Shown here in pieces: positions 40,105 through 49,276 of a stretch of 64,000 nt of DNA (positions are counted from its first letter, which is position 1; every line of letters begins with the position of its first letter). Location: NCBI GenBank assembly GCA_047633175.1, contig JBLIEQ010000021.1:1-64000 (forward strand), written 5' to 3'. The notes under the pieces are model-generated. The model made no database searches. It saw only the letters and a program-made list of their open reading frames with translations, and had not been told where the DNA came from. This DNA comes from Motiliproteus sp047633175. Lineage in GTDB: Bacteria; Pseudomonadota; Gammaproteobacteria; Pseudomonadales; Balneatricaceae. The translations under genes and the position numbers were made by a program.

Positions 40105-41336
40105 GTCGCTGGTTATTCTGGGGGCTATTGGTCCTGTCACTCCCGGCCAACGCGGCCGGGTTGGCATTAGGCGCGTCCGAGGCGCAGGCGCAGGCCACTG
40201 TCGGCTGCCTGTTCCCGATGAGCGGACGCGGTGGTCTTTATGGCCAGGATAGTGTGATCGGTATTCAACTGGCGTTTGAACACTTGGGCCGCCAGGAGCC
40301 GCAGCAACCCGCGCTGCGCGTACTGGTCGCCGACAGCAGCTCCAAGGCATCCAAAGCCACTCGACAGGTCCGCGATTTTGTCCGTAATGACGGGGTGCGA
40401 TTTATCTGCGGGGTGGTCAATTCTGCCATCGCGCTGCAGGTCGCGCAGGTAGCCACCGAGGAAAAAGTATTTTTTATAGGGACCGACCACGCCTCCTCCC
40501 GACTGACCGCACCGGGGCCGCATCCCTATTATTTTCGGGTCAACAATAACAGCAAGCAATCGATGAATGCGGCCGCACTCTATATCAATGAAACCTTTGG
40601 CCAACGCCCTCCGCAAAGACCGCTGCGCCTGGCCTATATAGGCCCGGATTACGACTACGGTTATCAGTCCTGGAAGGACCTGCGCCTGGGGCTGGACCGG
40701 CAGCAGATCAGCTATCAGGTTGAAACGGTGCTCTGGCCCAAACTCTACGAACCGGACTATTCACCCTTTCTAAGAGTCCTGCTGGATAACGAGGTAGACC
40801 TGGTCGTCAATGCGCTCTGGGGCGGCGACCTGGTGGCGTTTATACAGCAGGCCAACCGGACCCCGCTGTTCAAACACGCACGCTTTGCCAACTTCGATAC
40901 CGGCGGTAACTATGAGGTGCTCGCGGCGCTGGGTGCAGCCATGCCCGAGGGGCTTATTCTCTCCTCTCGTCACCACAACAACTGGCCCGAAACCGAGTAC
41001 AACCGCTGGTTTGTCGAGCGTTTTTTTGCCCTGAGCGGACGCTACCCCTCCTATGCGGCCGAAGGGGCTTACTCGGGCATTCTTGCCATCGCCGAAGCGC
41101 TGCGCATTGCCGGCCCCGATGCCGATGACGAACGTATGCGCCAGGCGCTGTCCGGACTCGAACTCAAGTTGCCCGAGGATCCGCAGGGCTTTTCCTCGTT
41201 TATGAATCCCGACAATCATCAGCTGCAACAGGTGATCGCCATCGGCGAAACCCTTCCCGATCTGCGTTACTCCCCGGCGCGGATGATGCTGGGGAATTGG
41301 CGGGTTTATCCGCCGGCCCCTCCCTTGTCGGAATGA
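40101..41336 (+). CDS. Periplasmic substrate-binding protein (Peripla_BP_6), likely sensor partner of the kinase
   Basis: 411 aa. Signal peptide MSRWLFWGLLVLSLPANAAG, then a type I periplasmic binding fold: VGCLFPMSGRGGLYGQDSVIGIQLAFEHLG (in pieces), FICGVVNSAIALQVAQVATEEKVFFIGTDHASS and YIGPDYDYGYQSWKDL. Similar in type to the transporter's own binding protein at 41789. Because it is translationally coupled (ATGA) to the regulator and has no permease in its unit, I infer it presents ligand to the kinase. The alternative is a second delivery protein for the importer. Confidence 0.85.
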   Translation: MSRWLFWGLLVLSLPANAAGLALGASEAQAQATVGCLFPMSGRGGLYGQDSVIGIQLAFEHLGRQEPQQPALRVLVADSSSKASKATRQVRDFVRNDGVRFICGVVNSAIALQVAQVATEEKVFFIGTDHASSRLTAPGPHPYYFRVNNNSKQSMNAAALYINETFGQRPPQRPLRLAYIGPDYDYGYQSWKDLRLGLDRQQISYQVETVLWPKLYEPDYSPFLRVLLDNEVDLVVNALWGGDLVAFIQQANRTPLFKHARFANFDTGGNYEVLAALGAAMPEGLILSSRHHNNWPETEYNRWFVERFFALSGRYPSYAAEGAYSGILAIAEALRIAGPDADDERMRQALSGLELKLPEDPQGFSSFMNPDNHQLQQVIAIGETLPDLRYSPARMMLGNWRVYPPAPPLSE

Positions 41337-41450
41337 ATTCCGACCTACAGAGGTCGGTGCGAGTTGCTAGCATTGTCGGACTAAAGTCCGACCTACAGGG
41401 TGCTCTATGCTGCTGTTGTGGGTCGGACTTTAGTCCGACGATGGACACAC
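41337..41450. repeat. Dispersed REP-like repeat
   Basis: GTCGGAATGAATTCCGACC (overlapping the stop codon of the binding-protein gene), GTCGGACTAAAGTCCGACC and GGTCGGACTTTAGTCCGAC follow each other in about 110 bp. 41451-41609 shows no gene. Confidence 0.8.
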
Positions 41451-41609
41451 CTTACTCGCCTTGTAGGTAGACTCCCATTATCGAACCCTCCCTGATGCGG
41501 TTCGTGCCTCCGCGCACGCTACAGATCGCCCACTGGAGCGGATAGCGCTCGGGGGCGCCGATCATCCCGGATCGGCATCCGCTCGGCGGCTTTTAAATCT
41601 CGAACAACA

Positions 41610-41629
41610 TTGTATAAATATCAATACAA
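41610..41629. promoter_or_regulatory. Candidate enhancer site for the sigma-54 activator
   Basis: Inverted repeat TTGTAT-8-ATACAA centred about 40 bp upstream of the -24 element, in an AT-rich stretch. Position is closer than many enhancers, so tentative. Confidence 0.4.
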
Positions 41630-41655
41630 ACAATCGTTTATATTATAAAACCCGA

Positions 41656-41672
41656 TTGGCACAGCCGTTGCA
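41656..41672 (+). promoter_or_regulatory. Sigma-54 (-24/-12) promoter of the importer-dehydrogenase operon
   Basis: TTGGCACAGCCGTTGCA matches the RpoN consensus (TGGCAC-N5-TTGCA) completely. It lies about 117 bases before the binding-protein start, directly downstream of a gene for a sigma-54 activator. Confidence 0.93.
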
Positions 41673-41788
41673 ATATCCTGCCTATGCTCTGCAATCGGGT
41701 CGTCGGCCGTCAACCCTGACTCGCGCCCCTCCCTGCAGCGCATATCGGGATACCCCGTTGATAACAAATAAAAACGATGAGGCGAAAA

Positions 41789-43081
41789 ATGATGTTCAGA
41801 ACCTTTGCTAAAAAATCGACCCTGGCTGGATTGCTGGTTATCTCTGCAGCGGCTCAGCCGGTGCTGGCTGCCGACGATTACAAGCTGGGCCTGGTGACCT
41901 TCCTGTCGGGTGGTGCGGCAGGTCCCTTCGGTGTTCCCGCTCAGAATGCCGCCCAGCTGGTGCTGGATACCCTTAATGCCGGAGAGTTCCAGGCACCCTA
42001 CGCGACGAAGGGCATTAATGGCCGCACAATCACGCCCGTATTTTTGGATGAGGCGGGTGGTGCCACCAAGCAGGCCTCGGAGTACCGCAACCTGGTCGAG
42101 CGTCAGGGCGTAGAGGCCGTGGTCGGTTATATCTCATCCGGTGACTGCCTGGCGGTGCCTGGTGTTGCCGAGGAGATGAAGACCCTGACCGTGCTGTTTG
42201 ATTGCGGTACCCCGCGGGTCTTCGAAGAGAATGACTTTAAATATGTATTCCGCACGGGTCCTACCGCCACCATGGATAACGTGGCGGCTGCGCGCTATAT
42301 CAACGCCGAATTCGGCGATCTGGCGGAAGTCTCGGGGATCAACCAGAATTACTCGTTTGGACAGGAGTCCTGGGCCGATTTCAGTGATTCGCTGAGTCAG
42401 ATCAATCCAGAGGTAGAGGTAGCTACTCGGCAATTTCCGAAGATCTATGCCGGTCAGTACGGTGCTGAGATCTCCTCGCTGATGGTCAACTCCGCTCAGA
42501 TTATTCACTCTTCCTTCTGGGGCGGTGATATGGAAGCCTTTATCCTCCAGGCATCAGCACGCGGACTGTTCGAGGATCAGACCGCTGTACTGACCACCGG
42601 GGAGAGTGCCATGTATCGCCTGTCTGAACAGATCCCAGAGGGTACTATCATCGGTGCACGCGGACCCTTCGGCATCTATGCCCCGCAAAGCGACCTGAAT
42701 ACCTGGTTTCGTGCTGCCTATACCGAGCGCTTCGGCACGGCTCCGACCTACCCTGCCTATAAGATGGTTCAGGGCATTCTGGGGCTGAAGCTGGCCACCG
42801 AGAAGGCCGCAGCCAGCGCCGGGGGTCAACCGAGCACCGATGAGGTCGTGGCTGCGTTTGAGTTCCTCGAGTATGAAGGACCCGGCGGCAAGGTCGCTAT
42901 GACCCTGGGCAACGGCCATCAGGCCACCATGGAGATGGTCTATGGCCGTTATACATTCAACGATGGCACGCCTGGGGTGACGAATGTACGCCGCTATGCC
43001 TCCGATTGTGTGACACCGCCTCAAGGGATCTCCTCGACCGACTGGATCGCTCAGGGAATGCCCGGCGCTCGTTGCGACTGA
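41789..43081 (+). CDS. ABC transporter substrate-binding protein (branched-chain/urea-amide type)
   Basis: 430 aa secreted protein, signal peptide MMFRTFAKKSTLAGLLVISA ending near VLAADD, then YKLGLVTFLSGGAAGPFGVPAQNAAQLVLD, LVERQGVEAVVGYISSGDCLAV and NYSFGQESWADF: Peripla_BP_6, LivJ/UrtA/FmdD group. An ATG at 41777 is in frame, but GAGG lies between the two and fits ATG 41789. First gene after the sigma-54 promoter; likely the ligand receptor of the importer encoded by the next four genes. Confidence 0.92.
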   Translation: MMFRTFAKKSTLAGLLVISAAAQPVLAADDYKLGLVTFLSGGAAGPFGVPAQNAAQLVLDTLNAGEFQAPYATKGINGRTITPVFLDEAGGATKQASEYRNLVERQGVEAVVGYISSGDCLAVPGVAEEMKTLTVLFDCGTPRVFEENDFKYVFRTGPTATMDNVAAARYINAEFGDLAEVSGINQNYSFGQESWADFSDSLSQINPEVEVATRQFPKIYAGQYGAEISSLMVNSAQIIHSSFWGGDMEAFILQASARGLFEDQTAVLTTGESAMYRLSEQIPEGTIIGARGPFGIYAPQSDLNTWFRAAYTERFGTAPTYPAYKMVQGILGLKLATEKAAASAGGQPSTDEVVAAFEFLEYEGPGGKVAMTLGNGHQATMEMVYGRYTFNDGTPGVTNVRRYASDCVTPPQGISSTDWIAQGMPGARCD

Positions 43082-43170
43082 TCGACGCCTCCTGAAACAG
43101 GCCGGCAGACAGATCGCGCTGCCGGCCTCCTGGTCTTTTCTTAGTAACCGAATAACTCTGGAGCGCTACC

Positions 43171-44067
43171 ATGAAACTGGTAATTGCGATGCTTATGGAC
43201 GGCGTTATTTACGCCTCCTGGCTGTTTATAATCGCAGCAGGCTTAACCCTGATCTATGGCGTGATGCGCATTCTTAATATGGCCCATGGCAGTTTTTATG
43301 CTATAGGCGCCTATGCAGGTGCCTCGCTGGTCGGCGTCTACCTGGCGGGTGGCTATCCTCCCTGGGGGGCCTATCTGGTGCTGCTGGGCGCGGCGATCTT
43401 TAGCGGTGCGCTGGTCGGTCTCCTGATAGAACGGGGCCTGCTGCGTTTTATGTATGGTCGCGACGAGGTGGTGATGATCCTGGTGACCTACGCCATCATG
43501 CTGATCCTCGAAGATGTGATCAAACTGATCTGGGGCGTGGATGCCTATTTCGCCTACCAGCCCTATACCCTATTGGGCCGTACCAAGCTGGGGGGCCTGG
43601 CCTTTGCCAACTACGATATCGCGCTGATATTTGTCTCGGCCAGCATCTGTTTCATACTCTGGTGGGGCCTCAATCGCACCCGTCAGGGCAAGCTATTACA
43701 GGCGGTAATTCATAGCCGCGATACCGCCGCCTTCTTAGGCATAAATGTCACCCGCATGTTTACGGCGACCTTCGTGATCGGTGCCGTGCTCGGCGCTTTC
43801 GCCGGCGCGCTGACCGCCCCCGGTATTTCGGTGATGCCCGGCATTGGCGTCGAGGTGATTATTCTCGCCTTCGCGGTCGTGGTGATCGGCGGTCTGGGCA
43901 GTATCGGCGGCGCGCTACTGGGCGCACTGATTGTCGGTCTCGCCCGATCCGCGGCGGTCCATCTGTATCCCGATGTCGAACTCTTTGTGATCTATGGCGT
44001 GATGGCCCTGGTGCTGGCGTTCCGTCCTCAGGGTCTGTTTGCCATCGCCTCTGCGAGGAAAATTTAA
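43171..44067 (+). CDS. Branched-chain-type ABC transporter permease (LivH-like)
   Basis: 298 aa with about eight membrane segments. Family features: LTLIYGVMRILNMAHGSFYAIGAYAGASL (in pieces: RILNMAHGSFYAIGAY) and AVVVIGGLGSIGGALLGALIVG near the end, the coupling region to the ATPases. GGAG ribosome site. One of two inner-membrane channel halves, with the LivM-like protein downstream (one base apart). Confidence 0.94.
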   Translation: MKLVIAMLMDGVIYASWLFIIAAGLTLIYGVMRILNMAHGSFYAIGAYAGASLVGVYLAGGYPPWGAYLVLLGAAIFSGALVGLLIERGLLRFMYGRDEVVMILVTYAIMLILEDVIKLIWGVDAYFAYQPYTLLGRTKLGGLAFANYDIALIFVSASICFILWWGLNRTRQGKLLQAVIHSRDTAAFLGINVTRMFTATFVIGAVLGAFAGALTAPGISVMPGIGVEVIILAFAVVVIGGLGSIGGALLGALIVGLARSAAVHLYPDVELFVIYGVMALVLAFRPQGLFAIASARKI

Positions 44068-44068
44068 C

Positions 44069-45007
44069 ATGAGATATGCTACGACGCTTGTTGTGACCGG
44101 GGCTGTCGCGCTGCTGGCCGCCGGACTGGTGATGCCCGGATGGCTGACCTTTCTATTAACGCTAGCGCTGGCCAAAGGCCTGGTGGTGCTGGGACTGCTG
44201 CTGCTGATGCGGGCGGGTCTGGTCTCCTTCGGCCAGGGGCTTTACTACTGCTTGGGTGCCTACACCGTCGGGATCGCCGGCAGCTATTTTGACACCCAGA
44301 ATGCGCTCTATCTGATGCTGCTGGCCGTGGTGGTCTGTGTGGCGCTGGCGGCCTTGATCGGGCTGCTGCTGTGCCGCTATCGCGATATATTCTTCGCGAT
44401 GTTCTCGATGGCGTTTTCGATGATCCTCTACGGGATACTGGTCAAAAGCTCCTCGTTTGGTTCCTCCGATGGTTTCAATGTCGAGTCGCCGTTGCTGTTT
44501 GGCTGGACCCCGGGGGGTGAAGCCAGCCCCCTGCTGGCCTACGGTCTGGCGGTCGTCGCTGTGACAACGGTCAGCATCTTCGCCTGGCACTACCTACGCT
44601 CGCCCATGGGTTATGCCGGTGAAGCGATACGCGAGAATGAGATCCGGGTCGAATACCTCGGAGTTTCGGTACATGCACTTATCTATAAAAAATATCTGCT
44701 GGCGGCTGCCATGGCGGGGCTCGGCGGCGCGATCACCGCGCTCTCGGCAGGCCATATCGATCCGGATATGGCCTATTGGACCACGTCCGGCGAGTTTGTG
44801 TTTATCGCGCTGATGGGCGGCATAGGGCATGTGGCAGGTCCGGTACTAGGCTCGGTCACGTTTGAACTGATCCGCACCTACGCCTTCCAGATCTCCCCCT
44901 ACACCTGGCATATGATCCTGGGCATGGCGTTACTCGCCATCATCCTCTATCTACCCAAGGGACTCTGGTCTCTTATCGATCGCTTTACCAAGAGGGTTCA
45001 GGCATGA
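44069..45007 (+). CDS. Branched-chain-type ABC transporter permease (LivM-like)
   Basis: 312 aa, about nine membrane segments. Motifs: ALAKGLVVLGLLLLMRAGLVSFGQGLYYCLGAYT (in pieces), FAMFSMAFSMILYGI, and GGIGHVAGPVLGSVTFELI, the EAA-like coupling loop. An upstream in-frame start at 44039 would overlap livH; MRYATTLVV at 44069 follows GAGGAAAA and is preferred. Overlaps the ATPase gene by four bases. Confidence 0.94.
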   Translation: MRYATTLVVTGAVALLAAGLVMPGWLTFLLTLALAKGLVVLGLLLLMRAGLVSFGQGLYYCLGAYTVGIAGSYFDTQNALYLMLLAVVVCVALAALIGLLLCRYRDIFFAMFSMAFSMILYGILVKSSSFGSSDGFNVESPLLFGWTPGGEASPLLAYGLAVVAVTTVSIFAWHYLRSPMGYAGEAIRENEIRVEYLGVSVHALIYKKYLLAAAMAGLGGAITALSAGHIDPDMAYWTTSGEFVFIALMGGIGHVAGPVLGSVTFELIRTYAFQISPYTWHMILGMALLAIILYLPKGLWSLIDRFTKRVQA

Positions 45008-45783
45008 GCGTATTACTGGAGACACGCGCCCTGGCGCGTCACTTCGGCGCGGTGACCGCCGCCGCCGATATCAATGTATCTATTAATGCCGGAGAGATTG
45101 TCGGCGTTATAGGCTCAAACGGTGCGGGCAAGACCACCTTTATCAATATGGTGACCGGTTATCTGCCGCCCAGCAGCGGCGAGATCCTGTTCAAGGGCAA
45201 GAGCTTGGTTGGCAAGGCGCCGCGTCAGGTGATGCGGGCGGGGATCTGCCGCTCGTTTCAGGTGGCGCAGCTGTTTCCCGATCTGAGCGTGCTGGATAAT
45301 GTCCTGATCGCCTATGGCATGCAGCGGGGGGCACTCTCGGCGCTGCGCCCGTTGTCGAACCCCGCCAGCATTAAGCAAGCCACCGAATTGATGGTGGAGT
45401 ACGACATCAGTGAATACCTGCCAGAGAAGGTGGTGACGCTGCCGCAGGGGGTTCGCAAATTGCTGGATATCGCCATGGCCATGATCGGCAAACCCGAGGT
45501 GCTGCTGCTGGATGAGCCGACCTCGGGGGTGGCCATCGAGGACAAGTTTGAGCTGATGGATACGGTGATGCGGGCGGTGCGCAGTTCTGGAGCTGCGGTG
45601 TTGTTTGTCGAACATGATATGGAGGTGATCGCACGCTACTCGACCCGACTGCTGGCCTTCTACGATGGCCGGGTGCTGGCAGATGGCCCAACGGCACTGG
45701 TGATGGCCGATCCTAAGGTCCAGGAGCTGGTTACCGGCTCTTCATTGGCGACGCTAAGCACACCGGAGGTGGCTCATGCTTAA
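45004..45783 (+). CDS. ABC transporter ATP-binding protein (LivG-like)
   Basis: 259 aa. Walker A GSNGAGKTT, Q-loop CRSFQVAQLF, Walker B EVLLLDEPTSG and switch His FVEHDME are intact. The ABC signature is changed: LPQGVRKLLDIAMAM instead of LSGGQ-type. The second ATPase (LivF-like) keeps LSGGQ. So one composite ATP site of the heterodimer may be degenerate. Translationally coupled on both sides. Confidence 0.93.
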   Translation: MSVLLETRALARHFGAVTAAADINVSINAGEIVGVIGSNGAGKTTFINMVTGYLPPSSGEILFKGKSLVGKAPRQVMRAGICRSFQVAQLFPDLSVLDNVLIAYGMQRGALSALRPLSNPASIKQATELMVEYDISEYLPEKVVTLPQGVRKLLDIAMAMIGKPEVLLLDEPTSGVAIEDKFELMDTVMRAVRSSGAAVLFVEHDMEVIARYSTRLLAFYDGRVLADGPTALVMADPKVQELVTGSSLATLSTPEVAHA

Positions 45784-46444
45784 ACTCACGGCGATCAATG
45801 CCCGCATTGCGGGCACTCCCATCTTACGCGATGTCCATTTAGAGATTAAACCGGGCTCGGTGGTCGGCCTGATCGGCCGCAATGGTGCGGGAAAAACCAC
45901 GCTGATGCGCACGGTGATGGGCCTGCTCACCCCCGACTCTGGCAGCATCCTGATCGAGGGCCGGGAGATGAGTGACCTGGAACCCCACGTCAGGGCTCTG
46001 TCGAAAGTGGGCTATATGCCTGAAGATCGGCAGTTAATACCGACCCTGACCGTCGAGGAAAATGTGTTGATCCCGGCCTGGGCCAATAAACTGCCCGAAG
46101 CCCAGGCGCGCCTGGCTTGGGTGTACGAGCTGATGCCCGAGGTAGAAGCCTTCGCGGATCGTAAGGCCCTGCAACTCTCTGGTGGGCAACAGAAACTCGT
46201 CGCCCTGGCCCGGGCGATGATGAGCGGCAGCCGTCTGCTGCTGCTCGATGAACCCTTCGAAGGCGTGGCTCCGGCCCTGTCTCAGCGTCTGGTCAGCGTC
46301 CTACATACGCTCAAAGATGAAGGGTTGTCGGTACTGCTGTCCGAATCCGACTATCGCCACTCTGCCGACCTGGTAACTCAGATCTACAGCATCGAACGCG
46401 GCGCCGTATCCGCGCCTCAACAGGTAAAAGGGAAGATTACATGA
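45776..46444 (+). CDS. ABC transporter ATP-binding protein (LivF-like)
   Basis: 222 aa. Walker A GRNGAGKTT, GYMPEDRQLIPTLTVEENV, canonical signature LSGGQQKLVALARAM, Walker B LLLLDEPFEGVAP. Switch His position reads SESDYRHS rather than the usual EQ/EH form, an oddity worth noting. Overlaps livG-like by 8 bases and the dehydrogenase gene by 4, a tightly packed operon. Confidence 0.93.
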   Translation: MLKLTAINARIAGTPILRDVHLEIKPGSVVGLIGRNGAGKTTLMRTVMGLLTPDSGSILIEGREMSDLEPHVRALSKVGYMPEDRQLIPTLTVEENVLIPAWANKLPEAQARLAWVYELMPEVEAFADRKALQLSGGQQKLVALARAMMSGSRLLLLDEPFEGVAPALSQRLVSVLHTLKDEGLSVLLSESDYRHSADLVTQIYSIERGAVSAPQQVKGKIT

Positions 46445-47601
46445 AGGATTTCATCTTTAACGCACCCAAACAATTAATCTGCAAACCCGGCGCCATCAAG
46501 GAGCTGGGAGAGATCTGCCAGCGTCTGATCGGCGGTCGGGTACTCATAGTCACCGACCCGGGGATCCTGGCTGCGGGTCTGCTGCAACCGGCACTGGACG
46601 CACTCAAGTCTGCGGGGGTCGAAACCCTGGTGTTCGATCGGGTCGAAGCCGATCCTGCCGCATCGATCGTGCTGGCCGCAACGGAACAGGCGATCAGCGG
46701 TCGCGTCGACGGCGTGATCGGCCTAGGGGGTGGATCCTCCATGGATGTGGCCAAACTGGTGGCGCTGCTGGCCAGAGGGGAGGAATCTCTGGAGGATATC
46801 TACGGCGTTAATCTGGTGAAGGGCCCGCGACTACCGTTGATACAGATTCCGACCACGGCCGGCACCGGCTCCGAGGTGACCTCGGTTGCCATCATTACGG
46901 TGGGCGAAGGCGAGAAGAAGGGAGTGGTCTCGGCAGAACTGCTGCCTGATCTGGCCCTGCTAGATGCCGAGCTGACTCTGGGGCTCCCGGCGATGGTCAC
47001 GGCGACTACCGGCGTCGATGCCATGGTGCATGCGATCGAGGCCTATACTTCGCGCAATCCCAACCATAATCCGATATCAGATACCCTGGCCAAAGAGGCC
47101 CTGATATTACTGGGCGCCAATATAGAGCAGGCGGTCAGCGACGGCCGTAGTATCGATGTTCGCTCTAAGATGTTGCTCGGGTCCCTGCTGGCAGGCCAGG
47201 CATTTGCCAACTCACCGGTGGCTGGCGTCCACGCCCTGGCGTATCCGCTGGGTGGCATCTACCACCTGTCGCACGGCCTGACCAACGCCCTGGTGTTACC
47301 CCATGTGATGCGTTTTAACCAGGAGGTCTGTGCCGATCAATATGCCAGGCTGGCGCCGCTGGTGTTTCCTGCCCTGGCAGACATAGGCGACGACGCAGCG
47401 CGCAGCGACGCCTTTATCGATACCCTGGCGACCCTCAACAGCACCCTGGGTCTGCAGGTGCGCTTGCGGGACTACGATATTCCGGAATCTGCGCTGCCCC
47501 GCCTGGCAAGCGAAGCCATGAAACAAAGTCGCTTGCTGATCAATAATCCACGTGAGATCACCGAGGCGGATGCCCTGGCGATCTATCTGGCGGCTTGGTA
47601 G
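46441..47601 (+). CDS. Iron-containing alcohol dehydrogenase (group III), possible 4-hydroxybutyrate dehydrogenase
   Basis: 386 aa. NAD-binding half with GGRVLIVTDPGI and GVIGLGGGSSMDVAKLVALL; PTTAGTGSEVTSVAII; metal ligands Asp and His in TTGVDAMVHAIEAYTSRNPN, HALAYPLGGIYHLSHGL and the final His in LTNALVLPHVMRFN. Converts an alcohol to an aldehyde with NAD(P). Translational coupling to the importer says the imported compound is its likely substrate; with the downstream SSADH-type enzyme this suggests 4-hydroxybutyrate to succinate semialdehyde. Other hydroxy-acids or sulfonated alcohols remain possible. Confidence 0.9.
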   Translation: MKDFIFNAPKQLICKPGAIKELGEICQRLIGGRVLIVTDPGILAAGLLQPALDALKSAGVETLVFDRVEADPAASIVLAATEQAISGRVDGVIGLGGGSSMDVAKLVALLARGEESLEDIYGVNLVKGPRLPLIQIPTTAGTGSEVTSVAIITVGEGEKKGVVSAELLPDLALLDAELTLGLPAMVTATTGVDAMVHAIEAYTSRNPNHNPISDTLAKEALILLGANIEQAVSDGRSIDVRSKMLLGSLLAGQAFANSPVAGVHALAYPLGGIYHLSHGLTNALVLPHVMRFNQEVCADQYARLAPLVFPALADIGDDAARSDAFIDTLATLNSTLGLQVRLRDYDIPESALPRLASEAMKQSRLLINNPREITEADALAIYLAAW

Positions 47602-47731
47602 GCGCGTTAGCTATCTGGATGGCTGCTACCCAGGCCATGTAATCCCTATAGATAGAGAGGTACAGCCGGTGCCGTGCGATTTTATCCGCCACCGGCTGTG
47701 CCTGAGATAATCTCAGTTTAAGGAACATCAG

Positions 47732-49186
47732 ATGCAATTAACCAATCCTGAGCTGCTGCAGCAGCACGCCTTTATCGACGGCTACTGGTGCGAGGGCAGC
47801 AGCGGTAAACGTTTTAACGTGACCAATCCGGCCAATGGAGAGTTCCTCACCGAGGTCGCGGATCTGGAGGCTGCCGATGTGACCCGGGCCATCGATGCGG
47901 CTGAGCGGTCGTGGGACAACTGGCGGGCACATACCGGCAAGGAGCGAGGCGCTATCTTACGGCGCTGGTTCGAGCTGATCATTGCTGCCAAAGAGGATCT
48001 GGCGATCCTGATGACCTTCGAACAGGGCAAGCCGCTTACCGAATCCCGAGGTGAGGTCCTGTACGGCGCCTCCTTCGTCGAATGGTTCGCCGAAGAAGCC
48101 AAGCGCGTCTACGGCGATATCATCCCCGGCCACGGACGCGATAAACGTCTGCTGGTGCTTAAACAGCCCATCGGTATCGCGGCGGCGATTACGCCCTGGA
48201 ATTTTCCGATAGCGATGATTACCCGCAAGGTGGCACCCGCCTTGGCGGCAGGTTGCCCGGTGGTGATCAAGCCCTCGGAGCTGACGCCGTTGTCGGCGCT
48301 GGCACTGGCCAGACTGGCTCAGGAAGCGGGGTTTCCCGACGGCGTCTTTAATGTCGTAACCTCCACCAACGCCCCCGAAGTCGGTGAGATCTTTTGCGGG
48401 GATAGCCGGGTACGCAAACTCTCCTTCACCGGATCCACCCCGGTAGGTAAATTGCTGGCGCAACAGTGCGCCAGCAATGTTAAAAAAGTCTCCCTGGAAC
48501 TTGGCGGCAATGCGCCCTTTATCGTCTTCGACGATGCCGATCTGGATGCGGCGGTGGTCGGGGCCATGGTGTCTAAGTTTCGAAACGCCGGTCAGACCTG
48601 CGTCTGCACCAATAGGATCTTTGTCCAGGCCGGGGTCTACGAACGCTTCGCCGAGAAGTTTGCCGCCGCGGTACGGGGACTCAAGCTGGGTAATGGCGCC
48701 GATACCGGGGTCGAAATAGGCCCGCTGATTAATGATCGCGCCCTATCCAAAGTCGAAACGCTAGTCACCGATGCCTGTGCCAACGGCGCTAAGGTGCTTA
48801 CCGGTGGCGAACGTTTCAACGGCGTCTCTAACGGTTATCAACCCACGGTACTGACTCAGGTCACGAACAGCATGCGGATCGCCCGGGAAGAGATCTTTGG
48901 GCCGGTGGCGACCCTGATCCCCTTCAACTCAGAAAAAGAGGCCATCGACATGGCCAATGACACCCCCTTTGGACTGGCCGCTTATTTCTATGCCCGGGAC
49001 ATCGGTCGTGTCTGGCGAGTCGCCGAAGCCCTGGAATACGGCATGGTGGGTATCAACGAAGGCATTATCTCGACCGAGGTGGCACCTTTCGGCGGTATCA
49101 AGGAGTCGGGATTAGGCCGCGAGGGATCCAAATATGGGATCGATGACTATGTGGAGATCAAGTACCTCTGCATGAATGTGAGCTGA
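47732..49186 (+). CDS. NAD(P)-dependent aldehyde dehydrogenase, succinate-semialdehyde dehydrogenase (GabD) type
   Basis: 484 aa. TPWNFPIAMITRKVAPALAAGCPVVIKPSELTPLSA (pieces: TPWNFPIAM, VIKPSELTP), SFTGSTPVGK, catalytic Glu in LELGGNAPFIVFDDADLD and Cys in NAGQTCVCTNRIFVQ, ending KESGLGREGSKYGIDDYVEIKYLCM, which is the typical GabD end. Oxidises succinate semialdehyde (or a similar omega-acid aldehyde) to the acid. AAGGA ribosome site; 130 bp after the alcohol dehydrogenase, same direction, likely in the sigma-54 operon. Confidence 0.93.
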   Translation: MQLTNPELLQQHAFIDGYWCEGSSGKRFNVTNPANGEFLTEVADLEAADVTRAIDAAERSWDNWRAHTGKERGAILRRWFELIIAAKEDLAILMTFEQGKPLTESRGEVLYGASFVEWFAEEAKRVYGDIIPGHGRDKRLLVLKQPIGIAAAITPWNFPIAMITRKVAPALAAGCPVVIKPSELTPLSALALARLAQEAGFPDGVFNVVTSTNAPEVGEIFCGDSRVRKLSFTGSTPVGKLLAQQCASNVKKVSLELGGNAPFIVFDDADLDAAVVGAMVSKFRNAGQTCVCTNRIFVQAGVYERFAEKFAAAVRGLKLGNGADTGVEIGPLINDRALSKVETLVTDACANGAKVLTGGERFNGVSNGYQPTVLTQVTNSMRIAREEIFGPVATLIPFNSEKEAIDMANDTPFGLAAYFYARDIGRVWRVAEALEYGMVGINEGIISTEVAPFGGIKESGLGREGSKYGIDDYVEIKYLCMNVS

Positions 49187-49193
49187 TTCACAG

Positions 49194-49276
49194 GGTGCTG
49201 TGTTTCTTTTGTGGGTTAGGCTTTAGCCTGACGATGGCCACTCCTTGCTAGCCTTGTCGGACTAAAGTCCGACCTA
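49194..49276. repeat. Dispersed REP-like repeat, supplies the stop codon of the RluA-family gene
   Basis: GTTAGGCTTTAGCCTGACG then GCTAGCCTTGTCGGACTAAAG and TCCGACCTAC. The RluA-family gene's TAG stop (minus strand, 49276-49274) is the TAG in TGTAGGTCGG. Confidence 0.82.
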
